The notes under the pieces are model-generated. The model did no database searches, had not been told where the DNA came from, and worked only from the letters and a program-made list of their open reading frames with translations. 64,000 nucleotides of DNA from Phalacrocorax aristotelis (taxonomy: Eukaryota; Chordata; Aves; Suliformes; Phalacrocoracidae): positions 12,026,223-12,090,222 of the forward strand of contig NC_134282.1 in the NCBI RefSeq assembly GCF_949628215.1, given 5' to 3'. Positions 25,522 to 37,500 of this stretch are shown here, piece after piece. Each line of letters starts with the position of its first letter. Position 1 is the first letter of the stretch. The position numbers and the translations under genes are program-made.

Positions 25522-26421
25522 AGAATCATAGAATCACAGAATGGTGGGAGTTGGAAGGGACCTCTGGAGATCATCTTGTCCAACCCGCCTGCTTGAGCAG
25601 GCACACCTAGAGCAGGGGGCACAGGAACGCGTCCAGGCGGGTTTGAATGTCTCCAGGGAAGGAGACTCCACAAACTCTCTGGGCAGCCTGTTCCACTGCT
25701 CTGGCACCCTCACAGGAAATAAGTTTTTTCACATGTTTAGGTGGAACTTCCTGTATTCCAATTTGTGCCCATTGCCCCTTGTTCTGTTGTTGGGCACCAC
25801 TGAAAAGAGTCTGGCCCAATCCTCCTGGCACCCACCCTTTAGATATTTATAAGAATTGATGAGGTCCCGCCTTCAGTCTTCTCTTCTCCAGGCTGAACTA
25901 ACCCAGGTCTCTCAGCATCTCTTATAAGGGAGATGCTCCAGCCCCCTGATCATCTTGGTATATCTCCTTTGAACTTGCTCAAGCAGTTCCCTGTCTTTCT
26001 TGAATCCAGGGGTGCCCAAAACTGGACACAGCACTCCAAATGTGGTCTCACCAGGGCAGAGTAGAGGGGGAGGATAACCTTCCTTGACCTGCTGGCCACA
26101 CTCCTTTTAATGCAGCCTAGGATACCATTGGCCTTCTTGGCCACAAGGGCACATTGCTGGCTCATGGTCAGCTTGGTGTCCACCAGCACTCCCAGGTCCT
26201 TCTCAACAGAGCCGCTTTCCAGTAGTTCAGCCCCCAACATGTACCAGTGCATGGGGTTGTTCCTCCCCAGGTGCAGGACCTTGCACTTGGTTTTGCCAAA
26301 TTTCATGAGGTTCCCCTTGGCCCAGCTCTCCAGCCTGTCCAGGTCTCACTGAATGGCAGCACAGCCTTCTGGTGTATCAGCCGCTCCTCCCAGCTTGGTA
26401 TCATCAGCAAACTTGCTGAAT
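25522..26421 (-). mobile_element. CR1 LINE fragment, 3' part including the end of ORF2
   Basis: The left end on the plus strand is the reverse of a CR1 3' terminus (AGAATCATAGAATCACAGAA, then TTGGAAGGGACCTCTGGAGA). It reads up to about 26,420, where similarity to CR1 stops (5' truncation). The minus strand from about 26,306 to 25,950 translates as the C-terminal part of the CR1 reverse-transcriptase polyprotein, with segments like [22 protein letters not shown] and VQFWAP. It is less decayed than the 15-kb copy. No functional start remains. Confidence 0.93.
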
Positions 26422-26979
26422 TCCATATAATTATATCCAAAAAATCCCAAAGCTGGAATTGCGCTGGTGTCTTGCTGAAAGCATGTTGAAGCCCCTTTCA
26501 AGTCACAAGCCCTGTCTGAGAAATATTAACAAAATGTAGTGTGTTGGTGTAAGTCAGATTCAGCATCTATGGTGCATGGAGATAGCTGCAAGGTACGCTC
26601 AGCACCAGGAACTAGCAAAAGGAAATTCTGTCTACAAATCTGTGGTGGCTAGAGCAAAGGAGGAGCTTTTGAGGGCAAGTCAGAGAAGATGGTAGACATG
26701 TTTTACTCAGTACCCTTGTCATTACACAAAATATTCTGGTGCAGATACCCCTGCTTGCTGAATGCTGTTTTCTACATGAGATATCAGGTTGCAGCTGGTA
26801 GTGGGCAGGAGCGAAGCAAGGCATGCTCCAGCTAACTTTTTAGGACTTTCATAGACGACTACTTTGGGGAAAGGCTGTTGTTATTCTAAGGCTTGGAACC
26901 AAAATTTGGATCAAAAATATGGAGGTCTTGAGGCTGTTTCCTGCATATGTTCTAGTCCACTTATGTTTTTCATCCACAG

Positions 26980-27052
26980 TTAAAACGCACTGTGTACATT
27001 TGAGATTCTTGAAAGTGATTAAGAGAGTCCCAGGAAGGAATTTTCATTACAG
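26980..27052 (+). CDS. Tentative internal exon of an unrecognised plus-strand gene
   Basis: A 73-bp segment with good signals at both ends: acceptor gtttttcatccacag and donor TACAG|gtgagt. Only one frame is open through it (needs 2 nt from the preceding exon, leaves 2 nt), reading THCVHLRFLKVIKRVPGRN. The exit phase fits the next candidate exon at 28,093. I do not recognise the peptide. It could also be a non-coding exon or a chance pair of splice signals. Confidence 0.25.
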
Positions 27053-28092
27053 GTGAGTTAATTTTTCAGTGGTATTGTTATTTATGTACATTCATTTCTA
27101 CAGCAATTAGAAGATGCTCTCTTAAATCTCCCTGGACAAATAGAAGGTCGTAGTACTCCATAAAAATAGCAGTGATCCAAGCTGAGATGCAGAATTGAGT
27201 AATACGCAGTGAGGATGGGTAGAGCTGATGTAGAAGGTATGCTTGCTCAGTCACACCTTTCACCTTGCTCATCTATACTTACCTTACAAGTGCCATGACT
27301 CTGTAAGAATCACAGCCTATTTCCCATGGGCTATTTTTCCCTCTATTCCTTCTCATATTACTTGTAATATTTTGTTATTTAAGAGGATTTTTTTCTAAAA
27401 TATTATTATGCATTTCTTAGAAAATTTTGAAATGGCTCTGAAGGCTTGTCTTCGAGCTCTTTAAGCTGGCTGAAGGGACAGGTGAGGTGAACTATATGCA
27501 GTTAAATAGTTTATATCATTCATGCCATAAGAATACCAAAAGCTCTTTTTTTTTTCCTATTCTATGTATATAGAAGAGGGATTTTTAGAAAATTTTCAGA
27601 GAGGAATCCTAGCAAACATATTGGGAAGCCAAAGAATATTGACAGAGTGATAGAATGTCCTCCCGAAATAACAAAGGACAATGAGTGTTTATGTTCGTTC
27701 CTTTTTCTGTGAAAGAGAATCAGAGCAGCTCAGTAGTACATAATATGCCATAGGCTATTAACAGGTATTCCACCTAACACAACTAATTAATGAGGAGAAT
27801 TACATTCTAAGTAAGAGGATCTGAGTTTCGTTACTTTTCCTGTTTCTATAAAATTTCAGACAACCACCGTAAATCTACAATAGCTGTGAGGTTATTGTAT
27901 TTATTACAATATTTTTATCTCTTGCTGTTACTTTTTGGTTGAGTCTGTGGTGGCATAAAAACATTGTAAATGCTTAGAGAAAGACTCAGGTTCTAAATAT
28001 GTAAAGATAGCCTAGACATTTGGGGTTTTAAAGTAACTTCTTTGTTTTAGCTTCTCTTTAATTTCTTTTGCTGCTTCTTTTACAATGAGCAG

Positions 28093-28157
28093 TATTTTAA
28101 CAACGCAGAGAAAACAGAAGCATGAGCTACTCCAGTTTCAACAAGATGAAATACAAG
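28093..28157 (+). CDS. Tentative exon of an unrecognised plus-strand gene
   Basis: A 65-bp segment between acceptor cttttacaatgagcag and a strong donor TACAAG|gtaggt. Its single open frame reads ILTTQRKQKHELLQFQQDE, hydrophilic and helix-like. It accepts one nucleotide from the preceding candidate and leaves one. An in-frame ATG with A at -3 lies at 28,086, so this could instead be a first coding exon beginning MSSILTT. No family is recognised. Confidence 0.25.
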
Positions 28158-30696
28158 GTAGGTTAACTTTTTTGAATGTACAATCAAATTGCAACAGATT
28201 TCTTTAATTATCAGGTGTTGATAGGCATGAGTGTACTGTTGAAATGGATATTCTTTCTGGTTTTTAAATTCGTGTTTCCCAAATAAAAGCCTGGATCTTG
28301 TCTACATGAAACTCTTTAACAATAAAGGGTTGGATTTAAGACTACAGTTTGTGTGACACTGAAAGAATAAAACTATACTCCTTCCTATACTCCTTTTGTA
28401 TCATAAAACTTCTCCAAATGACATTCCTAAATTTCAGAATAGTGTATTGGGACAAACCCAAAATACTTTTGAATATGTCCCATCTTCTTTTTACCAACAG
28501 TTAACAATGTTCTTTCTCATGAGTCTGCATAAGAGTGGGACACAAACTGGAAAGCATTCAGCATCAATTCCCACGCTTCCATCTCAAGCCAGTCCTGTCC
28601 CATTGAAACCAGTAGTACCCTTTTGCTGCAGTGGAAGAGAGACCATTATTTTAGCAGGAATTATACATAGTTTTCTGGCATCAGGTACTTTGGTCTCTGG
28701 TAGTTATTTACATCTGAGGACAGTAAAGAAATCGGGAAGTCTCCTTCCAGGCATCTAGGTTTCCTTTGTTCTTAGTTATGATGAGGATCATTGTGGTCCT
28801 AGGCAAGAGGAAACGAAAAATCAGACATCAGTAGTTTAGATCACAAATAATAGAACATTCTGGGTACATATACAATAGTTATGAGAGGAAAGATGTCATC
28901 AGGATGTAAGCAAATAAGGAACTTTTGCACTGTAGAGAGATGATTGGCTTCAGATAACATGGTGGTTGTATTAGTCCAGTATTGCAGCATGACACTGTTC
29001 CTGCTAGTGGGTTGTTACTAGATCGCATAGGCGATACAGACATACTGCAAATGTAGATAGTTTTTCAGAGTAGAATTACATTCAGTCAGCTTTATGACGT
29101 TACAAAAAGTTTAGAAATACCTTAACTGAACGTCAGCATGACCTGTTCACAAGTGATGCCTTTCCAGCCTCTCACATTGTAATTCACATTATTTCTTGTT
29201 TGAAATCTCTCCCATATTAGGATTACAATTAGAATTAGGCCAGAATCAGAGATGTTCATATGGTGCTATTTGGGATGAAATTAAATCTCCTAAATAAAGG
29301 CTTCCAGTGCCTTCTAAAACACCTTGAGTTGCCTAAGACATCCATATGGGGCTGTTAGATATGATGGGGCTGTCAGATTAAGGAGACCCTTATTCTGGAG
29401 CACAAAGTGGTTGAAAGGTGGGACAGTTGGTAGCTGCCTGTTTTTAGGTAGGTGAAATCCCCTCTGTGCAGTCAGCAGGCAGGCAGTGTACAGTCAGTAC
29501 TGTTACAGCTGGCACCTCTGTTGAAAGGGGAGCTCCTTCTCATGTCACATAGCAGCATCACTGGCCGCAGGAAGAACCACGTAGTCTGCTTAGATACAGA
29601 TACTTCATGATACTGGCTAAGCAGTTAGTGAATACTAGGTCCTGAATGTCTGATTGGCCTGCCCCTCTTGAGAGGGTGGAGTTTCCTTCTGTTGGGAGTG
29701 TGTTCTTTTTGATTTGCATTACCAGGCCACTTCAGAAGCTAAATATATAAGTATTATAAATCTTTTTATTTCCACGGTGACCAAACATCGCTTTCAGAGT
29801 TTCAGTTATTCAGATTATGGAAAACCTGCAAACATGTTTAGTCAGAATCAGCATGGAGTTTTGAAAGTCAATAGATGTAGCAATTATAAAAGATAGTATC
29901 TGGTTAGAGTAGTAATCTGATTTTCATTTCCTTTAAATCTTCCCGAATTCATTTATCAGTGTAATATCAGTGTAATGCCCATTAGTAGTGCCTGAAATAA
30001 TACAACTAACATATCGTGGGTTTATTATTTAGCATAAGTCCCAAACTGGAAGAGCTTTACTTCTATAGAAAGTCTCATGAAGAACTCCAAATGAAATCTG
30101 TGACACCTTTAAAATTAAGCCTTAGCTTCATGTATAAACATTAATGATGCAGGTTTCATTTCCTACCAAATTCAGTGTTAACATTTTTTAAGCTTTTGTA
30201 ATATTCAGAAATCTGCAAGATGAAGACTACTATTCTATGCCGGGGAATTCCTTCTGCTATGTCAGAGGGCTACAGAAATATTCCTAGAAAAAAATTCCTA
30301 GAATATCATAGAAAGGTATCAGTGTGGCATTGAGTGATATGCAATCTAGACCTTACAAGGTATGGGGGAATTGTTGTGGTGAAGCCCATTAAATGTGAAA
30401 GAAAATGCTAAATTAGGGTAATCTGTCTCTCAGTGTTTGCCCGGATGATCCCAACACTGCCCTTGGTTATTTCGGTAGTTTAATAGTCTACCAAATGAGG
30501 ACAGCTCAAAGGTGATTTAAAACTTTGGCATCTCAGAAATCCTGTTTCTTCAGCCAGACAAGAAAAAAGCCTGGGGCTTGCTTTGTTTCAGTATTTCTTA
30601 CCCACATGTAATTACTATGAAGCTAATATAGTCACACTAATGTAAAGCCAGTCCAATCTACATAAGAGCAATAGACAGTGAAGTCGTTTGTGGCAG

Positions 30697-30786
30697 ATGA
30701 GGACAAAATCTTGTTTCCATCCCAGTGCCTCAGATCTCAAGTTTCCAGTGAAAATCCCAGCGAAGCTCTGGTACGCTACATCAAAG
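30697..30786 (+). CDS. Tentative exon of an unrecognised plus-strand gene
   Basis: A stretch with coding-like codon choice and higher GC than its surroundings. It reads EDKILFPSQCLRSQVSSEN then SEALVRYIK. It enters after gtttgtggcag (an alternative acceptor is at 30,678) and would leave with one nucleotide at ATCAAAG|gtgtct, a weak donor. Both phases fit the exons at 28,093-28,157 and 31,647-31,761. Another frame of the same DNA is also open, so the frame choice rests on phase fit only. Confidence 0.22.
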
Positions 30787-31576
30787 GTGTCTCTGCCATC
30801 CCAGACCATGCATTTGATCTTGCATTTTTTAAACAACAAAAAAAATTCACTTTTGCAAAGAGTGACATATAAACGATAGGTGAAAATACTTTATGAATTT
30901 CTCACCAGACAGGTAGTATAAGGATATGTGAAAGTTTTGCTGGAATATGATAATGCTGAGTGTCTGTATTGAATCAGTTTGTATCGTTCACAGAATATTC
31001 ACTGTGGTAAGACACATTGATATTGATCGTTCCCTGTTAAAGATCCTTCTGATTTTGCAGACTACCTCCTAATAGCCAGCTTACATCTAAGCACAGAACT
31101 GAGGTTCCTGTTAAATGCCAACTAGGAACACTGCAGACAGCATGGAGCTGCTGCCCACACTGGGCATGAAGCCATGCTTAAATGTGTTGTGGGTAAAGAC
31201 TTCGTGAACAGGCCCCATGGCTCCATTACAAGAGCTGTGAAGATTTGTAGAATGAAAGTTTACAGTATGCCTGCGTGCTGATCTAAATCAGCATATAGAT
31301 CTAAGCTGCAGATAAGACCCTTAAGCCAGTGTTTCCTTTTGCCCATACATGGGAAATGACCAACTGATAGATGAATGACTAAGCAAAGTATGTTATTTAT
31401 GCACATATAAAGTTGACTTTCTAGGCCCCCTGAAAACCACAGGAGACAGTGGTTTAATTTTCTTATGTCTATTCTGAATATTCTAGCAAAAACAATAGGA
31501 GTTTTCTGCTTATTTAGTGCATACTTTCAATGAGTTCATCCTTCTACACAATAAATGGAAGATAGAGTGCCTACTT

Positions 31577-31610
31577 TGTGTGTGTGTGTGTATCTATATA
31601 TATATATTTA
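31577..31610. repeat. (TG)n/(TA)n compound microsatellite
   Basis: A run of about seven TG dinucleotides followed by CTATATATATATAT and a short AT tail. It ends 37 bp before the candidate exon at 31,647, within what would be its acceptor region. Confidence 0.9.
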
Positions 31611-31646
31611 TGGCTGAAGTAGCTAAATGCTCCACTTACTAAACAG

Positions 31647-31761
31647 ATTATACCAGGAGACCAGAAGGCCAATCTGTCACAATGCAGTGTATTTTAAAAA
31701 TAGCTCCAGACGCCAGTATTGACACCGTTGAACTGAAGCTATATGACTGCACAGAGCCCCA
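31647..31761 (+). CDS. Probable exon of an unrecognised membrane-protein gene (extracellular part)
   Basis: A 115-bp segment after acceptor cttactaaacag. Its only open frame begins after 2 nt and runs 37 codons, leaving CA at CCCCA|gtaaaa. It reads YTRRPEGQSVTMQCILKIA and then DTVELKLYDCTEPQ: alternating hydrophobic residues and two cysteines, the style of an Ig-like or other beta-sandwich domain. Codon choice is coding-like. The exit phase (2) fits the entry phase of 33,608 exactly. A minus-strand open frame overlaps it but has no flanking splice sites. I cannot name the family. Confidence 0.4.
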
Positions 31762-32391
31762 GTAAAAACAGAAGCTGGCCTGTGTGGAGTAGTTTGAAGC
31801 TTTGGAGTCATAACTCTGAAGTGATGCATTAGTGTTAACAGGTTGACAGGAAGAGGAGCCTCCTGTGAGGGAAGCTGGCCACTGCTTTCCCTTTCTCTTA
31901 AAGAAAAGAAAAAATGTTAATGTTTCTCTTTTTGTGAAAGCAAGTACACATGCAATATCTGTCCCTAATATAATCATCAAAATAAACTTCCTATACTCTG
32001 TGTTTTCCCCAAAGCTTTTTGCAGCATGTGTAGATCATTTTAGAGCATGCTTATCTCTCCACCATGTGCTCAAAGGCCACATGTATCTATGGAGACTATA
32101 TGTCACTTTCTGGAACCATGCAGACTCAGTAAGCAGATGCCGACAGCATCCCATCCACATACTGTCTGTATTCAGAAGTGAGTTATGTAAAATCTAGTTA
32201 CACAGTTTTGTCAAGTCAGAAACTATACATAGTACCTGTGTTTATGGCTTACTGTTACCTAACAACCAACCACAGGCTTGTCGTAGATGTAATAAAAATT
32301 AGGCCACTGTGTTCTCAGAAGCAGCCATATTAGCCTGGAAACCTCCTTGTCTGTGATAAGCCTGTGGCTAACGAGTGACAACTAGCCATGA

Positions 32392-32419
32392 GCAAGCTTT
32401 GATGAAAGCTTGCATCAAA
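32392..32419. repeat. Two overlapping, mutually exclusive short hairpins
   Basis: GCAAGCTTT pairs with AAAGCTTGC around the loop GATG (32,392-32,413). TTTGATG (32,398-32,404) can instead pair with CATCAAA (32,413-32,419). Both stems are perfect, and forming one disrupts the other. No function is implied by the sequence alone. Confidence 0.75.
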
Positions 32420-33607
32420 ATTATTATATGACTTTTGCAAATGGGACTTACACTCTGAAATTACTGAACTGCTTTGGAAATGCTTAAACTACAGTGTTTG
32501 TGTACATACATACTCTCCTAAGTGATGGTCACACAGAAGAAGATGAGACTCCTCAGATCATTTACAGTATCCTCCTTGCCTCTGAAATACCTTTGACTGC
32601 TTGTCTGTGTTCTCAAGTATTAAATTCAGACTTCTCAGTAATGTGCACTTTGGTTAAATGCAGGGAGCACCTATTTTCTCAACTTATCTCAAGGAAACCT
32701 GGCATTTAAGACTGCATTTAAATAAAATTAAGAAAATATTAGAAATTGAGGAAGCATTGAAATATAAGACCCTGAGACAGCTAAACTTCAGTGGAGGACT
32801 GGTGCTTACAACAGAATAGTTTCAAAGACTGAGTAAACAAACATTTATATTTCTATATTTTTATATGTGGCTTTTTTTTTTAATTGGTAAGTAAAGCTAA
32901 TGGCTAGTGACAATTGGCAAAACCAGTTTGTCTTTAATTGAAAAACTATCCTGCTGACAATTTTATCTCAAATACTGTTCAGAACTATCATCTATTTGGA
33001 TATTTGAAAGCAAATGTTCAGAGCAGATTATGTCACGTTAAGTTACACATAGATACTATCATTAATGTGCCTTACTTTTCTAGTAAATATACTTCTGAAA
33101 GATTCTAGAATCATGGTTTTAGAGGCTGAAATATTTTAGCCATTTGGGTTATTGTATTTCAAGTTTATTTCCCTGCACTACCCATCTGCCAGTTGAGGGA
33201 CCATCAAGAACGCTCAGCGAATAGTGTATTGTCTTTACGTGTTTGTTCCTTGCTTTGCCCTATGAAATAGCATGACATGAATCAATCTAGCTATCAAAAA
33301 TGTTGCTTTTTGTGATAAGGATACTTTTAATTTCCATACTCCCTATATTTCTCTTTCTGCTAAATGTCCATCAAAAGGAGACAGTGAAGGATATGGTTTA
33401 CAAGTTCTGGTATGATATCCTTTCAACCATGAAAACCAATATATCACATGTAAAGGTTACAGTAAAATCAGCTAACAGATGTGTGCAGACAAAGCTCTCT
33501 TACTGTGAATAGCAGCTAACTATGCTTGTGTTTGTGGGGAAAAATAGCAGCAAGCTCGCTGTACAAATTATGATATCTTTGGGGGTTTTGATGTTTTTTT
33601 TTTACAG

Positions 33608-33695
33608 GACCTGGGAACTGACTTTAAAGATCATGAACACGTTCAGTATTTCATCTGAAGGAAAATACTCAGTGTCAGTGCATATAGAAAATGTG
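33608..33695 (+). CDS. Probable exon of an unrecognised membrane-protein gene (membrane-proximal beta domain)
   Basis: An 88-bp segment with a very strong acceptor (ten T then ACAG) and donor AATGTG|gtaaaa. After one completing base it reads TWELTLKIMNTFSISSEGK, then YSVSVHIENV, ending in phase 0. The Y-S-V-S-V-x-I-E-N ending resembles the last strand of PKD- or Ig-like domains just outside a membrane. That is a resemblance in style, not an identified homology. It joins in phase both to the exon at 34,354 and to the possible alternative at 37,365. Confidence 0.42.
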
Positions 33696-34353
33696 GTAAA
33701 AACCATCCCTTTATACAGTTGATTTCATTTTTATTACTTCAGTTGGGTTGCTAATACCAAAAGTAGTTTGAAAATGCTTTCAAATAAAGATAGATGTTCA
33801 ATGTTTTCTGCTGTGCTATCACCTCCTCTGTTGTTCCCCCTTCTGTGACCTTGGTGCCATCTGTTCCACAGTACAAGTACTTGATGTGAGAACTCCACAA
33901 TTTGTAACGTGGATAATCTTTGGAGTACCAGTAGCAAGTGGGAGAAAAACTTTTACTTTGCTGGCATTTAACCAGTGTCTTGCTGCATATGCTGGCCTTT
34001 GCAGTATTTACCACTGATGTACTCAGTGAAATACCAAGTCATCATTTGTTCTTGGATTGTAACAAAGCTTAAAGATATTTGCCTATTCTTAATAAAAGGC
34101 ATAAAAAAAGACTGGAAGATATATTCAAAACAGAACCTCCTTGGCCAGCTGTGGTTAGAGCTACTTTTGCCAGAACAGCTGGAAGTTTTTTAATTGTAGT
34201 TCTTACAATTCATCGTTTCAATTAGCTACTGCCTCTTCTGCAGCGAAGGAGACCATGATGACCATTTAAATAGCTCAAATAAAAAGGCCAGAAAAACTAT
34301 CATTATTCATGGACTGCAAATGAGTTTGCATCTTCTGCTATTTCTGGTAACAG

Positions 34354-34545
34354 CTGGTGGAGGACACCCTGATAACAGTTGTATATTTATCAGCCTTTCT
34401 TGTTTTGTTGTTCACACTGTACTTTAACCCTGTGGTTTATGGTCAAGGAAACAAAGAGCTGCAAATCAAGCTATTCAACAGGCGGCGAAGGTTCGGAGCA
34501 CTTATTCACCACATGGCAAACAGCAATGACATAGCAGCTATTTAG
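34354..34545 (+). CDS. Probable last coding exon: transmembrane anchor and basic cytosolic tail of an unrecognised gene
   Basis: Follows acceptor tatttctggtaacag, with frame in phase 0 from LVEDT. It encodes one hydrophobic helix (about 20 residues, LITVVYLSAFLVLLFTLYF). Then come NPVVYGQGNKELQIKLF, a basic stop-transfer cluster NRRRR, and a short tail ending NSNDIAAI before TAG at 34,543. The order beta domain, helix, Arg cluster, short tail is that of a single-pass type I membrane protein. NPVVY recalls the GPCR NPxxY box, but only one helix is present, so I do not call a GPCR. Polyadenylation-type AATAAA words follow near 34,836 and 34,930. Confidence 0.42.
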   Translation: MVEDTLITVVYLSAFLVLLFTLYFNPVVYGQGNKELQIKLFNRRRRFGALIHHMANSNDIAAI

Positions 34546-37500
34546 TTTACTGAGTTAGGTAACTGATCCTAGATGTAAAACTCTAGCTCTTCCACCTTCT
34601 AAGAAACTACGATCACTAGTACTGTAAAACAAAGATACTCCTGCACAAAGTGTTTTTATGATACTGGCTGGAACTTAAAGGAAGCTGAACTGTTTGACTT
34701 CAACAGTTTTCAGATCCTTGGTATTATGGCCATACTACTATGAAGCTTACTATGAAACAAGATCAAGCAGAAGAGCTGGCATGTGAAAATGCTGCAGGTT
34801 TGCCAAAGGAGATCTAAACCAGAATTTATTTTAAAATAAATGGAAGCCTACTTTCACTGGGCTGTAGTAAAAGTGATGATTATAGAGAATAGAGTGGAAT
34901 CCAGCTGCAGGTAACTATTGTTAGGTAGGAAAATAAAAGCAGTAAAGTAAGTTGGGAAACTGAGCCTTTTCAAATGCAAAATCAACTTTCACAATCAAGT
35001 GTCAAAATATTTTTTAATATTTGAAAAGATGTACACTATTTTGTCTTTACTTGTTACATTTAGAACAATGAAGTTTTATCAACATTTTAGGGGGTTTGTG
35101 ACTTTGTCTCTTTTACTGCTGAATTCTGAAATATGTCAAAATTAGGATTACGAATGCTTTTTTTATTTATTTAAAGCAATTAGTTCTTCATTTAACAAGG
35201 CTGATACATTTTTCTTGTAGGACTTCCAAAAGTGGCTATACTTGAGGGAAGGACATACAATTTTTTAGAGAGGCTACCTAGACATAGAAATTTGAAAAAC
35301 TAATTTTCATTGAAAATTTTTCCAGCATTGTCAACCCCAAGAGACCCATCCATGAGTACAGACACCAGAAAATTAATTGTCAGCTTTTAAATTATTATAA
35401 AACTAAAGGAAAACAAATCTGGTGTTCATTTGCCTTTTAACATTTAACCATTCAGAGTATGCGTGCTTTTAGCTTTGATATACATCTGTGAAACTAAAAA
35501 TTATTTTAAAATAAACAAATTTTAAAAGCTAATAATCTTTGTAAGAATAGGATACCAGATTCCTATCCCATGATGCTGTGGTGAGGAAAAAAATGTTACA
35601 CTGTTACTTCGCGTTACTTCAGGATAAAATTTCAGTAACTTGCATTACTGTGTGATTCACTACGTATCTATATGCTTAGCTTGTGACATTTAAATTTGAA
35701 AGCAGTGGCCTTGTGTATGTGATCTTACTTTTGCAGATCTAACAAGCAGATGAAAAAGAGAAGAAGAAAACTGCTTACTTAGCAGTGAGTTTAGATGAAC
35801 CAATGAGATCCTCCACTGAAACCTAAAGTACAAAAAAATGAGGAAGTATGAGCCCAACCACTTGCCAATTTCTTCCGTGATCAGGCAGCAGATAAGCTGT
35901 TTTCAGCTTGGCATTTATTTTAGCTTAATATCGTCGTAAGTACGGCATAATTTGCACAGGAACTGAAAAATAAAGCCAGCTGATGAGCTCCACTTTGCCA
36001 GTTGGAATGAGCCCTGAATTTAAGGTATAATGGGGAGAAAAAGTTGCCTGCCTCACAGTATAGTGTAAACAGAGAAAATGGTATCCAAGTAATGGCTTGG
36101 AAAAAATGGCCTGAGGTTTGTGTGTAAACTGAGCTCTGCTTGGGGGCCAGTGCTGCCTGGTGCCTGGCAGGCACCTGCCTGGAGCTCCGGCTGAGTGCTG
36201 CTCACTAGTGCCCTTGTGCAGCCCCTACAGAGGGCCTGGGCTGGGCTGCTCTGGGGAGCCTTTCAGACCACTGTGGGACTGCACTTTTCCGAGTGCTTGT
36301 TTAAACCTAGAGTTCAGTGAAGAAAGCGTCACAGGATGTCAAAACCAACACACAAGCTCTGCAGCGTACATTCACACCTGCTATACATGTCTTCCAGAGA
36401 TGTACACATTTCAGCATCACTGAAATGCTATATAAAAATATGAAAAGGATCTATATAATGATACCATAGGTCCACATTAGCAATGGAAGCTAAAAGCTAT
36501 GACAGACAAATACTAGAAAATAACAAAGATAGGGGGTTTAATTATTAATATTTTTTCACCATAAATAAATTTAAATCCTACTGCTTTCTTATTTCATCCT
36601 GTTATGCACTGTGTTGAAACAGAGGAGGAGAGAGAAGATGAGAAGAGTCCTGCTGTAGGGAGGTGGGGAAAGTCCAAGCTGATGGATGGAAAAAAGAGCT
36701 GTCTGTTTGAAAATCAGAGTATCACAGTATGAAGTGGTCCGTTCTGAGTATCACTTAACTGCATTGCAAATACAGTACCAGATTTAGAATAACCGCAGAT
36801 TGAAACCCGAATAGTGGTGGAAACTGCCATCTCTACAGAATTTTGGTAGCGCAAGTAGAGTGATCAAGGGGGTCTCCCTTCTGAGTGTCTTGTTCACAAG
36901 CACTTGTTGCCCTGGCAAAGAAACTGTTGTCCTAGATGCCAGCAAGCAGTTCTCCCTTTCTATGGCTTATTTGGGGTCATAGCCCTAGAAGCAGATGATC
37001 CTAAGTTCAGTCACTAGTGCAGATTTAAGGTGGCTGTTGTAACCATAGTAATTTCAGTGTCCTTTAAAGGCGGAGTTTACAGTTAAATTAAATTCCAGTT
37101 GATAAACCTTTTGGCACGGTTTAATCATTAGTAAGGTGATTATAGACTACAAGCTGAGGCAACCACAGACCTTTTCGAACAAGTATGCTCAGCAAGTGAT
37201 AGTTAACAAGTTGCAAAACATTCCAGAAGCATCAAATCCATTTTTCCAATAGAGCTCCTCCTAATGAAAGTAAATGGTAATGCCAGTGGAATTTTTGTCA
37301 GGTAGACAAAAGCCAAGGAGCTATGCGGCTCATTTCTGACTTTTTTCCCCTTACCCCATATGAGAGTTCTAAAACTGCTACTTTTGCTTTGTTGTGTTTT
37401 TATGCTTTAGCTATTTTCTCCCTGCTCTTCTGCTGCATTTGTCTGCACACTGGTCTATTTAATAGGAGCAGAAAAGCTCAAACAGCAGAAGCAGCCAACC

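Noticed and set aside
28396-28758. 120-codon plus-strand open frame after a good acceptor (tctttttaccaacag)
   Set aside because: Starts at a TTG with no upstream ATG. Its phase 0 does not fit the flanking exon candidates, so I left it out of the chain, though it could be an unrelated exon.
30554-30641. Possible exon reading RQEKSLGLALFQYFLPTCN
   Set aside because: Good acceptor (cctgtttcttcag) and donor-like end, but the exit phase fits the next exon only through a different frame or an intron of 70-90 bp. The chain works without it, so it is left as an unused alternative.
33751-34014. 87-codon minus-strand open frame with Ig-like wording (PTCYWYSKDYPRYKLW)
   Set aside because: It falls inside the proposed intron of the plus-strand gene, has no clear splice sites on its own strand, and the resemblance to an Ig V domain is superficial.
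34354-34545. GPCR call from the NPVVY motif
   Set aside because: NPxxY alone is not enough. Only one hydrophobic helix is present in the exon, and the upstream exons are beta-rich and extracellular in style, not helical.
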